Notes: a model not told the origin generated them from the letters alone. Counted from the first letter of the stretch, positions 16,528-25,618 are shown. The stretch is 64,000 nt of DNA from an uncultured Aquimarina sp. (GCA_947498935.1 CANMMM010000001.1:310001-374000); one strand, 5' to 3'. Program-made: numbers and translations.

Positions 16528-17235
16528 ATGAAACAATTCGTTGCTTTTAGTCTTATTTACTACTGTTTTTTCCCACTTTGGGCGCAAGAGACAGTACCTG
16601 AAGCGCCTACTAAAAAGGTATTGGACTCTTTGTACAGAGAGGATCAATTTTATGTTGGGCTAACGATAAACTTACTTTATAATTTACCCAACTCTATTGA
16701 TCAATCTGGGTTTTCTGGTGGATTGCATATGGGAGTGAGCAGGGATATGCCTATCAATAAACGTAGAAATCTAGCGATCGGATGGGGACTAGGCTATTCT
16801 ATTAACACCTACGGACAAAATTTATTTTTGGGAGAGGATGCTACGACTGGCGAAAGTATTTTCAGTAGTCTGGAGCGGGTCCGTTTTGAAAAAAATAGGT
16901 TTCTAACACACATTATAGAAAGCCCTATCGAATTTAGATGGAGAACATCCGTCCCAGACACACATAAGTTTTGGCGGATCTATACGGGGATAAAGGTGGG
17001 CTATATGCATTACTTTAGCGCTCGATTTTTACAGACTGGTAATCGGGTATATCAATCTAAGATTGATGAATTAAATCGATGGCGTGTAGGGGCTACTTTT
17101 ACATTTGGATGGAATACGTTTAACTTTCACTTCTATTACAGTCTGAATCCTTTGTTCAATAAAAATGCGATGATTGGTAATGAACAGGTAGGACTCTCTA
17201 TTGCCAAAATAGGATTGATGTTCTACATCCTATAA
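16528..17235 (+). CDS. PorT-like outer-membrane beta-barrel protein
   Basis: A 235-residue exported protein. The signal peptide MKQFVAFSLIYYCFFPLWAQ is cut after AQ; the rest is alternating amphipathic strands with aromatic ends, closing with LSIAKIGLMFYIL, a typical barrel terminus. It resembles the PorT/OMP_b-brl family of Bacteroidota, which includes the type IX secretion protein PorT, but I cannot tell orthologue from paralogue by eye. ATG 16528 is chosen over GTG 16519 because it gives a clean signal peptide. It converges with the PAP2-like gene, the two overlapping by 6 bp. A family-2 repeat ends 31 bp before the start. Confidence 0.75.
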   Translation: MKQFVAFSLIYYCFFPLWAQETVPEAPTKKVLDSLYREDQFYVGLTINLLYNLPNSIDQSGFSGGLHMGVSRDMPINKRRNLAIGWGLGYSINTYGQNLFLGEDATTGESIFSSLERVRFEKNRFLTHIIESPIEFRWRTSVPDTHKFWRIYTGIKVGYMHYFSARFLQTGNRVYQSKIDELNRWRVGATFTFGWNTFNFHFYYSLNPLFNKNAMIGNEQVGLSIAKIGLMFYIL

Positions 17236-17835
17236 CCAAAATTGCACAAGTGTAATTTGTGGAATGATACCGATCGCAAAGCCTAATAGCAGTTCTAGAT
17301 TGGTATGTGCTTTTACGTGCAGTCGCGAAGTAGCCACCAATCCATTACAGGCGATCATAAGAGCGATGAGTAAGGTGAGATTGATCTCGAAATGGATACT
17401 CAATACTACTGTAAACATAGTGATCGCTGCCATGGCTAGCATATGCAAACTCGCCTTGATATTAAACAGTACCATAAATATTGCGCTTAATGAAGAGATA
17501 AGACAACCTAGAAAGAAAAAATACAACTCTGGATAGTGATACACATCTACAATCATTTTGATCACTAATAGATAGAGTAAGGACTGTAATAACAATGGTA
17601 TTTTTCGCTGTTTGACATCTTCTAAATGTATCGAAGTAATCAATCCTGAGGTTTTTAGAAAGAAAAAAAGCACTATAGGTATCAGTACCGTAATAACGAT
17701 CAATCCGAATAACTTAACCCCTATGATATCTTCTGGGATAAATCGAGGGGTGATCATAAAATAAAGAAATGCTCCACTAACCGGCATTAGTAATGGATGC
17801 AATAGGTATGAAACACTTTTTAGAAAAAAATTCAT
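17230..17835 (-). CDS. PAP2-like multi-span membrane protein
   Basis: A 201-residue protein with about six membrane helices from residue 10 to 198. The C-terminal part (SRLHVKAHTNLELLLGFAIG) is similar to the last motif of PAP2 phosphatases (Ser-Arg...His...Glu), but the earlier Lys and Pro-Ser-Gly-His motifs are not evident, so an enzymatic role is doubtful. It starts inside the stop of rpoN (TAATG, one base shared), so the two are probably translated together. It is hypothetical in function. Confidence 0.6.
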   Translation of the reverse strand: MNFFLKSVSYLLHPLLMPVSGAFLYFMITPRFIPEDIIGVKLFGLIVITVLIPIVLFFFLKTSGLITSIHLEDVKQRKIPLLLQSLLYLLVIKMIVDVYHYPELYFFFLGCLISSLSAIFMVLFNIKASLHMLAMAAITMFTVVLSIHFEINLTLLIALMIACNGLVATSRLHVKAHTNLELLLGFAIGIIPQITLVQFWL

Positions 17836-19295
17836 TATATTTTTTTTCGCAACCTCGCTACAGGTATGTCTAATTGTTCTCTATACTTTGCTACGGTACG
17901 CCTAGCGATGGGATAGCCTTTTTCTTTGAGGATCTTGGCTAGCTTTTCGTCTGTTAATGGTTTTTTCTTGTCTTCTTCGCTAATTGTAATCTCTAATATC
18001 TTCTTGATTTCTCGAGTAGATACTTCTTCACCTTGATCATTGGTCATGGATTCTGAAAAGAATTCTTTGATCAGTTTCGTTCCATAAGGGGTGTCTACAT
18101 ATTTACTATTAGCTACCCTAGAAACGGTACTGACATCCATTTCTATTTCATCGGCAATGTCTTTTAAGATCATTGGCTTTAGCATTCGCTCATCACCACT
18201 CAGAAAATACTCTTTTTGGTAATACATAATGGCACTCATGGTTACAAACAAGGTCTGCTGGCGCTGTTTTACTGCTTCGATAAACCATTTTGCCGCATCT
18301 AATTTTTGTTTTATAAAGAGTACTGCGTCTTTCTGTGATTTTGATTTTTCTTTGCTCGCTTTATAGCCTTGTAGCATATTGTTATACTCTCTGGACACGT
18401 GTAATTCGGGTGCATTCCGTCCATTGAGTGTTAGTTCTAATGCGCCATCGATGATTTTGATGGTAAAATCTGGCACCACATGCTCTATCATTCTTGTACT
18501 CCCTGCATAGGCCCCTCCTGGCTTAGGATTAAGATGTTCGATCTCTTCTATCGCTTCTTTCAGATCTTCTTCTGTGATATCGAATTTGACCAATAATTTT
18601 TGATAGTGTTTCTTACTAAAATGATCAAATGACTTAGATAAGATCAATGTAGCCAATTTAATAGGGATTGTGGTTTCTTTACGCTCTAACTGAATTAATA
18701 AACACTCCTGCAAACTTCTAGCACCGACTCCTGCGGGATCTAATTGGTGTACTGTTTTGAGTATATCTTCTATTTTCTCTTCGGCCGTAAATACATTTTG
18801 CGTAAATGCTAAATCATCTAGTATGTCCGTAAGAGGCCTTCTAATATAGCCGCTTTCATCGATGCTACCGACTAAGAATTCTGCTATTTCGCGCTCCTCT
18901 TTATCGAATCTATAGGTATTTAATTGATTGATCAGATGCTGATGAAACGATGTTCCTGAAGCATAGGGTACACTTTTTTCATCGTCACTCGCACTGTAAT
19001 TATTAGAATTAAGTCGATAACTTGGGATTTCATCATCGCTTAAGTATTCGTCTACATTGATTTCGGTTTCTATTTTTTCAGTTCCGTACTCTTCATCTGC
19101 ACTACTTTCATTGCTAAAGGTATCTTCATAATCTTCTGCTTTCTCCTTTCCGCTATCCAACGCAGGATTTTCTTCCATTTCTTGCTTAAGGCGCTGCTCA
19201 AATGCCTGTGTAGGCAATTGAATCAATTTCATCAATTGGATTTGCTGCGGAGATAATTTCTGCGAAAGCTTAAAGTTTAACTGTTGTTTTAGCAT
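17835..19295 (-). CDS. rpoN: RNA polymerase sigma-54 factor
   Basis: A 486-residue sigma factor. Region I is at the N-terminus (LNFKLSQKLSPQQIQLMKLI), an acidic linker follows (45-110), the core-binding domain is in the middle, the helix-turn-helix has DIADEIEMDVSTVSRVANSK, and the RpoN box appears near the end as ARRTVAKYRE. All domains are intact. Sigma-54 needs enhancer-binding ATPases, none of which is in the window. It is co-transcribed with the PAP2-like gene. A -7-like TATTTTTG lies about 20 bp upstream of the start, on the minus strand. Confidence 0.97.
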   Translation of the reverse strand: MLKQQLNFKLSQKLSPQQIQLMKLIQLPTQAFEQRLKQEMEENPALDSGKEKAEDYEDTFSNESSADEEYGTEKIETEINVDEYLSDDEIPSYRLNSNNYSASDDEKSVPYASGTSFHQHLINQLNTYRFDKEEREIAEFLVGSIDESGYIRRPLTDILDDLAFTQNVFTAEEKIEDILKTVHQLDPAGVGARSLQECLLIQLERKETTIPIKLATLILSKSFDHFSKKHYQKLLVKFDITEEDLKEAIEEIEHLNPKPGGAYAGSTRMIEHVVPDFTIKIIDGALELTLNGRNAPELHVSREYNNMLQGYKASKEKSKSQKDAVLFIKQKLDAAKWFIEAVKQRQQTLFVTMSAIMYYQKEYFLSGDERMLKPMILKDIADEIEMDVSTVSRVANSKYVDTPYGTKLIKEFFSESMTNDQGEEVSTREIKKILEITISEEDKKKPLTDEKLAKILKEKGYPIARRTVAKYREQLDIPVARLRKKI

Positions 19296-19528
19296 AAAAA
19301 TTCTATGTTCTTACCTTTACAAAAATACAGAAAATATCATGTATTTATGTAGTATTTGGGGTTAGTTTGGATTTGATAAAGAGCTTAGTTTTGCTTCAAT
19401 TTACAAAACTATTTTGCTTTCTGATCAATAAACGCGCCAAAATTTATTTTATGCAGCCCAAACTGATAAATAAAAATTAAAACTTTATTAAAAACTTGTA
19501 GTACTTTTCTACTTGCTGATCCGCTAGC

Positions 19529-20167
19529 TTAGGGCGTAAACATTTTGTTTTTAATCGCATAGATCACCAATCCTGTTCTGTTTTTGAGATTCAGCTTATC
19601 GAATACAGCATCCCTGTATCCTTCTACAGTTTTAGGACTAATTGACATATCATCGGCAATTTCTTTGTATGTTTTTTCAGTACAGGCATGTTGGATAAAC
19701 TCTAATTCTCTTTTTCTAAAAACGACCTTTTCTTCTTCCTTAGGGTTTAGAGAACTGAGTAATAAATTCGTTACATTCTTAGTGTGGTAGAAACCTGTTT
19801 CTTGTACTTCTATCAATGCATTTTCGAGTATTTCTTTTTCGGTATCTTTTAGCAAATATCCTTTGGCACCTGCGCGTAACATCTTTAGAATGGTGTCTTC
19901 ATCTTCTTCTACAGATAGCGCTAGTACATTAATTGATGGATATTTTTTCTTTAATTCGATGGTTGTTTCTATACCATTCATTATAGGCATATTGATATCC
20001 ATTAATACGATATCGGGTATGTTTTTAGGGTCTTTGAGTCGGGTAAGAAACTCCTTCCCGTTTTTACACTGATATAATATCTTAAATTTAGAAAATTCAT
20101 TCACTAGCCCAGTGAGTGCCTGAGACAATAGGATATGATCTTCTACAATAACGACTGAGTATTTCAT
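19529..20167 (-). CDS. NarL/FixJ-type response regulator
   Basis: A 212-residue regulator. The receiver domain spans 1-120 with the acceptor Asp57 in VLMDINMP, acidic residues near the N-terminus (VVIVED) and the Lys of GYLLKDTEKE. The LuxR-type helix-turn-helix is at about 145-207 (ELEFIQHACTEKTYKEIADD, then SPKTVEGYRDAVFDKL). It follows the histidine kinase gene after 149 bp, so the pair is a likely two-component system. The signal and targets are unknown. Confidence 0.93.
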   Translation of the reverse strand: MKYSVVIVEDHILLSQALTGLVNEFSKFKILYQCKNGKEFLTRLKDPKNIPDIVLMDINMPIMNGIETTIELKKKYPSINVLALSVEEDEDTILKMLRAGAKGYLLKDTEKEILENALIEVQETGFYHTKNVTNLLLSSLNPKEEEKVVFRKRELEFIQHACTEKTYKEIADDMSISPKTVEGYRDAVFDKLNLKNRTGLVIYAIKNKMFTP

Positions 20168-20316
20168 GTGTTTAGTTTTGTGTGAATCTAGGGTTTATTA
20201 CGAGCCGCTAATATACTACTTATGCAATAGAATAGCGATTGGCATACAGCAGAACACTTAGAACACCATCGTTTACGCTTTTCATCAGCACACCAACTAT
20301 TCTTTTTATGGCTATT

Positions 20317-21114
20317 TTATACCAATACAGGCACCTTATTTTTTTGATCCGCATACGCATACGTGATGTGTAACACTGTTCCATTTACTTCATTAGAAGT
20401 AAGCTCTATATCAGCTCCTATCAAACGTGCTTTCTGTTGCATCGTGGTAAGCGCTAGTTTTCTTCTTAATGCTGGATTATTGACATCAAAACCTATTCCA
20501 TTATTATGCGCTTTGATTCGTAGGTAGTCTTTTTCGTATTGTATGTCTACGGTGAGTTGTGTCGCTTGTGCATACTGTAGTGTCTGGTTAAAAAACTCTT
20601 GTAATACTCTAAAGAGTATGATCTCAACACCTGTCTTTAGTCGTTTCGTAGTACAACCACTGGTTACAGAAGCGTCTAAAAACTGTAATCTGTTAAAGCG
20701 TTCAACCTCTACAGTTACTGCTTGTACAAGGTTTCTTTTTTTAGTCCGCTCTGGATTGATCAATTTAGATAAAGATCTTAATTCACTAAGACTTCTAGAG
20801 ATTGTATGCGTAGCTTCACAAATATGAGAAGTATCTTTTCGCGCAGTACCTATCTGTATTTTAGCCAGTGTAAGAAGTTGCCCTATATTATCGTGTAATT
20901 CCCAACTGATATTCCGTAATGTGGCTTCTTTGGCCTCTAATTGTGCCACAGAAACTGCACGATCGTATGCCTGTTCTGCTGCTTTCTGTGCTAATAGAAA
21001 ATTGTTTCTTCTTTTTTGAGAAACCAACATCCATACTAGCCAAATAATCAATACAATCACTAGGACAATGCCTGCGATTAAAATTCCTGTTGCTTGTCGC
21101 TCCATATAATACAT
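20317..21114 (-). CDS. Membrane histidine kinase, HisKA_3 type, with altered ATP-binding motifs
   Basis: A 265-residue kinase with one N-terminal membrane helix (about 10-33) and almost no periplasmic part, so it senses from the membrane or the cytosol. The phospho-acceptor is His74 in SWELHDNIGQLL. The HATPase domain is diverged: the N-box reads EFFNQTLQYAQA (Tyr at the usual His), and the G1 box reads HNNGIGFD, with Asn204 at the position of the adenine-binding Asp. Activity may be weak, or it may act mainly as a phosphatase. It lies upstream of the NarL-type regulator. ATG 21105 is an alternative start. Confidence 0.88.
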   Translation of the reverse strand: MYYMERQATGILIAGIVLVIVLIIWLVWMLVSQKRRNNFLLAQKAAEQAYDRAVSVAQLEAKEATLRNISWELHDNIGQLLTLAKIQIGTARKDTSHICEATHTISRSLSELRSLSKLINPERTKKRNLVQAVTVEVERFNRLQFLDASVTSGCTTKRLKTGVEIILFRVLQEFFNQTLQYAQATQLTVDIQYEKDYLRIKAHNNGIGFDVNNPALRRKLALTTMQQKARLIGADIELTSNEVNGTVLHITYAYADQKNKVPVLV

Positions 21115-22003
21115 TCAATATAATAGCGAGTATCCATTGATTTATTCCTAAAAACAATATTCAATATACTTCAACTTATACCTTACTACACTACTAGTTC
21201 CTCTTTTTGAATACATAGTATGTTGATTCAAAAAGGGGGTGCAACACAGCAAGTGTTATAGTGATCCATGGCAGCTCCAAAAGGGGGGACTTTCGTACCA
21301 TTTTACACACTATAACCTATTGTGCCTGATTGCCAAATAGTAGCATTACTTATTCATTCTTATTTAGATTGTTCGTTTTTTGATGATGATTACATTTTAC
21401 TTTGTTATACGTTGCATCAGGTGATGAATTCTGATCTCATATACTACTTAAAAAGTGTGTCATGAAACGTATCGCAAAAAAAGGCACTTTAACTACTTAA
21501 TTGGTAACTATTGATATTCATGTGTTTATACTGTTTTTTTATAGAATCACATGGAACTCGCTATAGAACTATCTTGAATGTGTATCAAAAAAATCACTAC
21601 AACTTGTTTCATTCTTTAGTTGAGTTATACGAGCTATTAATCAATGTTCTAGTTTTCTACTAGTAACTACAAATAACAACAGGTATTCGTGTTAAGTGCT
21701 GCAAGGACATAGTACTGTCTGACATTAGCAATTGGAAAACAAGGATAACAGTTTACATACCAACTGCGCATTTCAGACTAGCACTATGCTAACAGCAGTA
21801 TAAAAGTACACCTTTGGCTATCATCTTTAAAAACAAACACACCATAAACTACTCCAAAAAAAATGCTTACCCCTTGCAAACAAAGCCTTTCACCAGCTAA
21901 ACCAACTTGCAAAACGAAAAACAATCATTATTCACAGGGGGAAATGTACCCTATGCAAAAACAGGCTTTTTCGTAGTTCACAGCTTAAGACACATTTGCA
22001 TTG
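21115..22003. other. Gene-free 890-bp region with two hairpins
   Basis: CTTTTTGAAT (21203-21212) pairs with ATTCAAAAAG (21226-21235), and GTTATAGTG (21255-21263) pairs with CACTATAAC (21308-21316) around a 44-nt loop. Both lie upstream of the histidine kinase. The rest is AT-rich without a credible frame; the longest small frame (21863-21976, 37 residues) has no recognisable features. Nothing else is seen. Confidence 0.4.
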
Positions 22004-22477
22004 TCATGTAAGATTCATTTCCATTTTATAATCACTGCGTTGATATGGAGGGTCTTCTTCTAATGGCACGGCTACAAAACCATGTTTTTGATATATATGA
22101 ATTGCATTTTTTAATATAGTACCTGTATATAAGAATAGTTTAGACCATTGGTTCTGCTTCGCGTATTGTATAGAAAAACACAGCAGCTCCTGTCCTATTC
22201 CGCGCCCTTGATAGGTATCCAATACAGCCATTTTACCTAATTCATACACACCTTCTTTTGATTTAATCAATGAAAATGTACCTACAATCATTTCTTTATA
22301 CTTCGCAAAGAAGATATACCCTCCTGCTTTGACGATAGTATCTTCGCACTTTTCTAGCAATGCAGCATCATGTGGTTCTACTACGAAGTATTTTTCTAGC
22401 CATGCTATATTGAGTGCTGCAAAATCTTGGCTATATGCAGAATCAAATGGAATAATCTGTATTGGTATTTTGGTCAT
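22004..22477 (-). CDS. GNAT-family N-acetyltransferase
   Basis: A 157-residue acetyl-CoA-dependent transferase. Motif A is visible as MAVLDTYQGRGIGQELLCF (the Q/RxxGxG/A acetyl-CoA loop), preceded by the beta strands of the GNAT core and followed by LYTGTILKNAIHIYQKHGF. The acceptor substrate cannot be predicted. Its ATG overlaps the stop of the marR gene by 4 bp, so it is co-translated with that regulator and may be involved in resistance or small-molecule modification. Confidence 0.9.
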   Translation of the reverse strand: MTKIPIQIIPFDSAYSQDFAALNIAWLEKYFVVEPHDAALLEKCEDTIVKAGGYIFFAKYKEMIVGTFSLIKSKEGVYELGKMAVLDTYQGRGIGQELLCFSIQYAKQNQWSKLFLYTGTILKNAIHIYQKHGFVAVPLEEDPPYQRSDYKMEMNLT

Positions 22478-22965
22478 CGTGATGCTTCTTTTAAATTTTC
22501 GATAATACGTACGCTCAATGGTTTTTCTCTGAACTGATTTTCTAAATGAGTAAGGTGCCTAGTCAAACTAGTAGATCCTCCTTCAGTAAGCCATTTTATC
22601 TGGTGTTCTATCACATTCCACAAAGGTTGCATCTGTGTATGTAAGTCATGCCCTTTTGGCGTAACTCTAATGATTTTCTTTCGCTTGTCTTCTTTATCTG
22701 TAGCAATAGCGATCAACTGCTTATGCAATAATTTTTTGAGCGCCTGTGTGATAGCGGGCTGCGTATACTGCAATGACTCTCGAATCTCTGCATTCGTAAC
22801 AGGCTCTTGTGCTATCACTACCTTAAAAATTGGAAATAAATACGGGTCGAAATCTATCGCCAATGCGTCGTACACCAGCTGCGTTTCCTTCATCAAATAA
22901 TCACTTAACCGCTTTAACCTAGACCCTAAACCTAGCGTATCTAGCTCTTGCAAAAAATATTCCAT
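22474..22965 (-). CDS. MarR-family transcriptional regulator
   Basis: A 163-residue winged-helix repressor. The helix-turn-helix runs about 50-85 (NAEIRESLQYTQPAITQALK) and the wing has the typical acidic-basic DKEDKRKKIIRVTPKG at about 95-110. N- and C-terminal helices form the dimer interface. It leads an operon with the GNAT gene. The inverted repeat CATAAGT/ACTTATG (22963-22988) lies over its own start codon and leader, as expected for autorepression. Confidence 0.92.
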   Translation of the reverse strand: MEYFLQELDTLGLGSRLKRLSDYLMKETQLVYDALAIDFDPYLFPIFKVVIAQEPVTNAEIRESLQYTQPAITQALKKLLHKQLIAIATDKEDKRKKIIRVTPKGHDLHTQMQPLWNVIEHQIKWLTEGGSTSLTRHLTHLENQFREKPLSVRIIENLKEASR

Positions 22966-22988
22966 AAGTATTTATATAAGCACTTATG
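22963..22988. promoter_or_regulatory. Inverted repeat over the marR start, candidate MarR operator
   Basis: CATAAGT (22963-22969) and ACTTATG (22982-22988) form a perfect 7-bp inverted repeat with a 12-bp AT-rich spacer. The left half contains the marR start codon. The size and position match MarR autoregulatory sites; binding is an inference. Confidence 0.45.
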
Positions 22989-23081
22989 TAAATATAACTA
23001 TTTAGCAACATATACTAGTTAATAACAGAACTATTTATTCGTTTTTTTAGCAAGCATAATTCAATTAAAAAACACAAAACA

Positions 23082-23714
23082 ATGAAAAACATTCTTATCA
23101 TTATCTTTATAAGCATTGGCTTAATCGCTTGTTCTAATGACGACAACCCATCTACAGATGTTAGCAATAGTGATTTTTACCCACTTGCTATTGGAAACAG
23201 CTGGGTACATAAGTCATATAGTGAAAAAGACGGAGCTATGGTTTTTACAGGTATTATAGACTCTACTACTATCGAAGGTACTGAAGAAATTAATGGAACT
23301 ATTTATTTCGTCTTTAAAACCAAAACTACAGGAAATGATAATAACACCCCGCATTTTAACAAAAATGGCGAAAGAACTGAATTATTAAGAGACTCTTTAG
23401 GGTTCCTAATAGACACTACAGGCTATAAGCATTACAATTCAAAAAATAAAACAAGGTTAGTCAATTACGAAGCTAGTTTCGGAACTATTTTCTCTCAATT
23501 AATAACTGATGAGACAGTAGTAGAAGTAGAAGCTGGAACATTTTCATGCATTCACAATCAATTTTTTGCCATAGAAGCTATCACAGAAGAGCTACTTCCT
23601 GGTATAGACCAAGATTATTATGCAAAAAAAATTGGTCCTATTCTAAGGACTTTAAACACGGCAAGTGGCAGGAAATTAGGGGAACGACGCCTTGACAGCT
23701 ATTCTATAAAATAA
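23082..23714 (+). CDS. Hypothetical lipoprotein
   Basis: A 210-residue secreted lipoprotein. MKNILIIIFISIGLIAC is a lipobox signal peptide with Cys17, followed by the polar SNDDNPSTD linker common in Bacteroidota surface lipoproteins (the charged residues after Cys resemble an export signal to the outer surface). The mature part begins YPLAIGNSWVH and is mostly beta strands. I do not recognise a catalytic motif. It is divergent from the MarR/GNAT operon and followed by a hairpin. Confidence 0.75.
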   Translation: MKNILIIIFISIGLIACSNDDNPSTDVSNSDFYPLAIGNSWVHKSYSEKDGAMVFTGIIDSTTIEGTEEINGTIYFVFKTKTTGNDNNTPHFNKNGERTELLRDSLGFLIDTTGYKHYNSKNKTRLVNYEASFGTIFSQLITDETVVEVEAGTFSCIHNQFFAIEAITEELLPGIDQDYYAKKIGPILRTLNTASGRKLGERRLDSYSIK

Positions 23715-23730
23715 GCGCTACATTATAGTA

Positions 23731-23764
23731 TACCGCCAAAGCTTTATAAAAAGTAATGGCGGTA
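23731..23764. terminator. Hairpin between convergent genes
   Basis: TACCGCCA (23731-23738) pairs perfectly with TGGCGGTA (23757-23764). It lies between the lipoprotein gene (plus) and the broken exbD copy (minus), the place for a bidirectional terminator. There is no long T-run on either side, so termination strength is uncertain. Confidence 0.5.
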
Positions 23765-23778
23765 AATTCACAAAATAC

Positions 23779-24168
23779 TTAGTAGCCGTTCTGCTTTTGA
23801 CCCGCTGTTGCATAATTAATACGACGAACACCCACCTCCTGTAGCGCTGCTTTGACATCTTTTACCAACCCCATTTTTACATTTTTATCCACTTTTAATG
23901 AAGCGACAAATTGCACTCGATCGCTTTCATTTTCTGACGACATTGCTTCTAAGACATAGGGTTTGATCGCCTCTACAGGCACCAATTGATCATTAAGCTG
24001 TATCATATCTGAAGTACCTGACGAGGCATAAGTAGCCATTGGTGGTCCGATGTATATATGCATAGGCTTTACCTTTCGCGCTATTTTCTTTTCTTGATCT
24101 GCTATTGGCAGTCTATTTTTCACCTTCAAACTATGTTCTCGCATTACGGTAGCTGCCACAAAAAAGAG
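23779..24168 (-). pseudogene. 5'-truncated duplicate of exbD
   Basis: The 130-codon remnant matches the full-length ExbD encoded at 24501-24983 from its ATVMREHSLKVKNRLPIADQ segment to the end (YIYAG/HIYIG, IQLNDKF/IQLNDQL, LKVD, MGLV, LREV/LQEV, INY). The first 30 or so residues, which hold the cytoplasmic start, the membrane helix and its functional Asp, are gone: similarity stops at Leu-Phe-Phe (24168) and a TAA follows upstream in frame. A family-1 repeat begins 19 bp further on. A GTG at 24159 could start translation, but the product would lack a membrane anchor. It is probably a dead duplicate, although the remaining frame is open, so decay is recent or the fragment is used. Confidence 0.75.
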
Positions 24169-24187
24169 TTAGTAATTCATTGTATAT

Positions 24188-24275
24188 GGGCGTTTCCCAA
24201 GGGTCGGGCTATACGCTACAATTCCTCGCACTTCCTATCGTCAGGCTGTGGGATTTCCACTCCTATCCCTAACGC
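24188..24275 (-). repeat. Family-1 dispersed repeat, copy C
   Basis: An 88-bp copy in reverse orientation: GGGCGTTTCCCAAGGGTCGG at the left, AATTCCTCGCAC and CTATCGTCAGGCTGTGGGAT in the middle, and CCTATCCCTAACGC at the right. It sits at the broken 5' end of the duplicate exbD. Confidence 0.92.
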
Positions 24276-24443
24276 ATTAGATCCGTTTGCAGACTAAAAC
24301 TAGTGTATTATTGATGCACTCTATCACTTGTTTTGGCTAGTTAGAGGTATTGCATCATAATGGTAAGATAGCATACAAGTGTTATGCCAGTTTATACGAT
24401 TCTTGTAGTTTGTATGAATCAATAGCACATTCATATAATAGTA

Positions 24444-24476
24444 TAAAAAAATCCTGCTCTCGTGAGAGAGCAGGAT
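24444..24476 (-). terminator. Intrinsic terminator of the TonB-motor operon
   Basis: ATCCTGCTCTC (24451-24461) and GAGAGCAGGAT (24466-24476) make a perfect 11-bp stem with a GTGA loop. On the minus strand it is followed by a T-run (24444-24450). It is 25 bp after the stop of exbD and ends the exbB-exbD operon. Confidence 0.9.
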
Positions 24477-24500
24477 GTATAAATAGTTAATTTCTTAATC

Positions 24501-24983
24501 TTATTTTAGATTACCAGAAGCGTCACCTTGTCTAGTAGTATAATTGATTTTCAGCGCTTGAACTTCTCTCAATTCTTTTTTAATATCTCCTACAAGACCC
24601 ATGTTCGTTTCTCCATCTACTTTTAATGCAGTAATTAAGAACGGTACTTCTTCTTCTCTTTTTGCAGCTCTTTCTGCAAGCACAAAAGGTTTAATATCAG
24701 TTACGTCTGCAAACTTATCATTTAGCTGAATTCTAGCTTGTGTACCTGCACTTGCAGCATATCTAGAACTTGGCTTCCCTGCATAAATATACATTACTAA
24801 TGTTTTTTTATCCAGCTTTTCAGTTTGATCAGCGACTGGTAATTTATTTTCTATTTTCAGATTATTTTCACGCATCACTGTTGCCACCATAAAAAAGAAT
24901 AACAACATAAATACGATATCTGGTAATGAAGCTGTAGAAATAGCAGGTAAATCACCACCTTTTTTCTTTTTAAACTTAGACAT
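24501..24983 (-). CDS. exbD: ExbD/TolR biopolymer transport protein (second copy of the pair)
   Basis: A 160-residue component of the proton-driven motor that energises TonB-dependent transport. A basic cytoplasmic start (MSKFKKKKGG) precedes one membrane helix (about 20-40) that contains the functional Asp in SLPDIVFMLLFFF; the rest is the periplasmic TolR-like domain. It is the last gene of exbB, a small membrane protein, exbD, exbD, the arrangement usual in Flavobacteriaceae. A truncated duplicate lies directly downstream. Confidence 0.93.
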   Translation of the reverse strand: MSKFKKKKGGDLPAISTASLPDIVFMLLFFFMVATVMRENNLKIENKLPVADQTEKLDKKTLVMYIYAGKPSSRYAASAGTQARIQLNDKFADVTDIKPFVLAERAAKREEEVPFLITALKVDGETNMGLVGDIKKELREVQALKINYTTRQGDASGNLK

Positions 24984-25006
24984 ATATACGTTTTTATAGT
25001 TATTAT

Positions 25007-25615
25007 TTACTTTTTAGGCTCTGCTTCAGATAATTTCTCTGGGTACATTAATTGTACTTTTTTGATATTATCTTTCAGTCTTTCTTTGCTTCCGGAATAA
25101 TTTACATCTTTAAGATCTAATTCCATCTGCGTGAATGTTTTTCCAAACATACGCTCTGCCTCTCTATTACGTAATTCTGTATAAGCAGCCACTAATTCGT
25201 TTTGTACAGCGATGTACATTGCGTAACTAGTTTCTCTGTTATTTCGTAATGAGATTACTGCTTTTTCTGGGTTATCGGAAGAAGTTGAGCTTTTCTCACC
25301 TCTACAGTAATTACAAGCCTCATCTCCTGCTCCTCCACCGTTATCTAAAAAAGCAACTGCAGCAGCACGTAGATCTTTTAACTCCATAGGAGCTTCCTCT
25401 ACTAACAAGTCATTATTCTTGTTCAATTCTACTACAAAGATATTTTTTTGTTTTAGAATTGGAGGTGTTATTGTTTCATCTAAAGGAGGTGGTAATTTAC
25501 GGCTTATACCTCTATCTGTATCAATGGTTGTAGTAACCAGAAAGAATATAAGAAGTAAGAATGCAATATCTGCCATAGATCCCGCGTTCACCTCTGGTGC
25601 TGATCTTCTTGCCAT
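25007..25615 (-). CDS. exbD: ExbD/TolR biopolymer transport protein, longer type
   Basis: A 202-residue ExbD. MARRSAPEVNAGSMADIAFLL holds the start of the single membrane helix with its conserved Asp, and the periplasmic part is long. It has a small insert with Cys-Asn-Tyr-Cys at about residue 103, of unknown role but able to form a disulfide. The gene lies 23 bp before the second exbD and 3 bp after the small membrane-protein gene. Paired exbD genes imply a heteromeric motor or two alternatives. Confidence 0.93.
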   Translation of the reverse strand: MARRSAPEVNAGSMADIAFLLLIFFLVTTTIDTDRGISRKLPPPLDETITPPILKQKNIFVVELNKNNDLLVEEAPMELKDLRAAAVAFLDNGGGAGDEACNYCRGEKSSTSSDNPEKAVISLRNNRETSYAMYIAVQNELVAAYTELRNREAERMFGKTFTQMELDLKDVNYSGSKERLKDNIKKVQLMYPEKLSEAEPKK

Positions 25616-25618
25616 AAT

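Noticed and set aside
21863-21976. A 37-residue frame with two Cys in the gene-free region near 21.9 kb
   Set aside because: No leader motif, no partner gene and no clear start signal; it cannot be told from chance.
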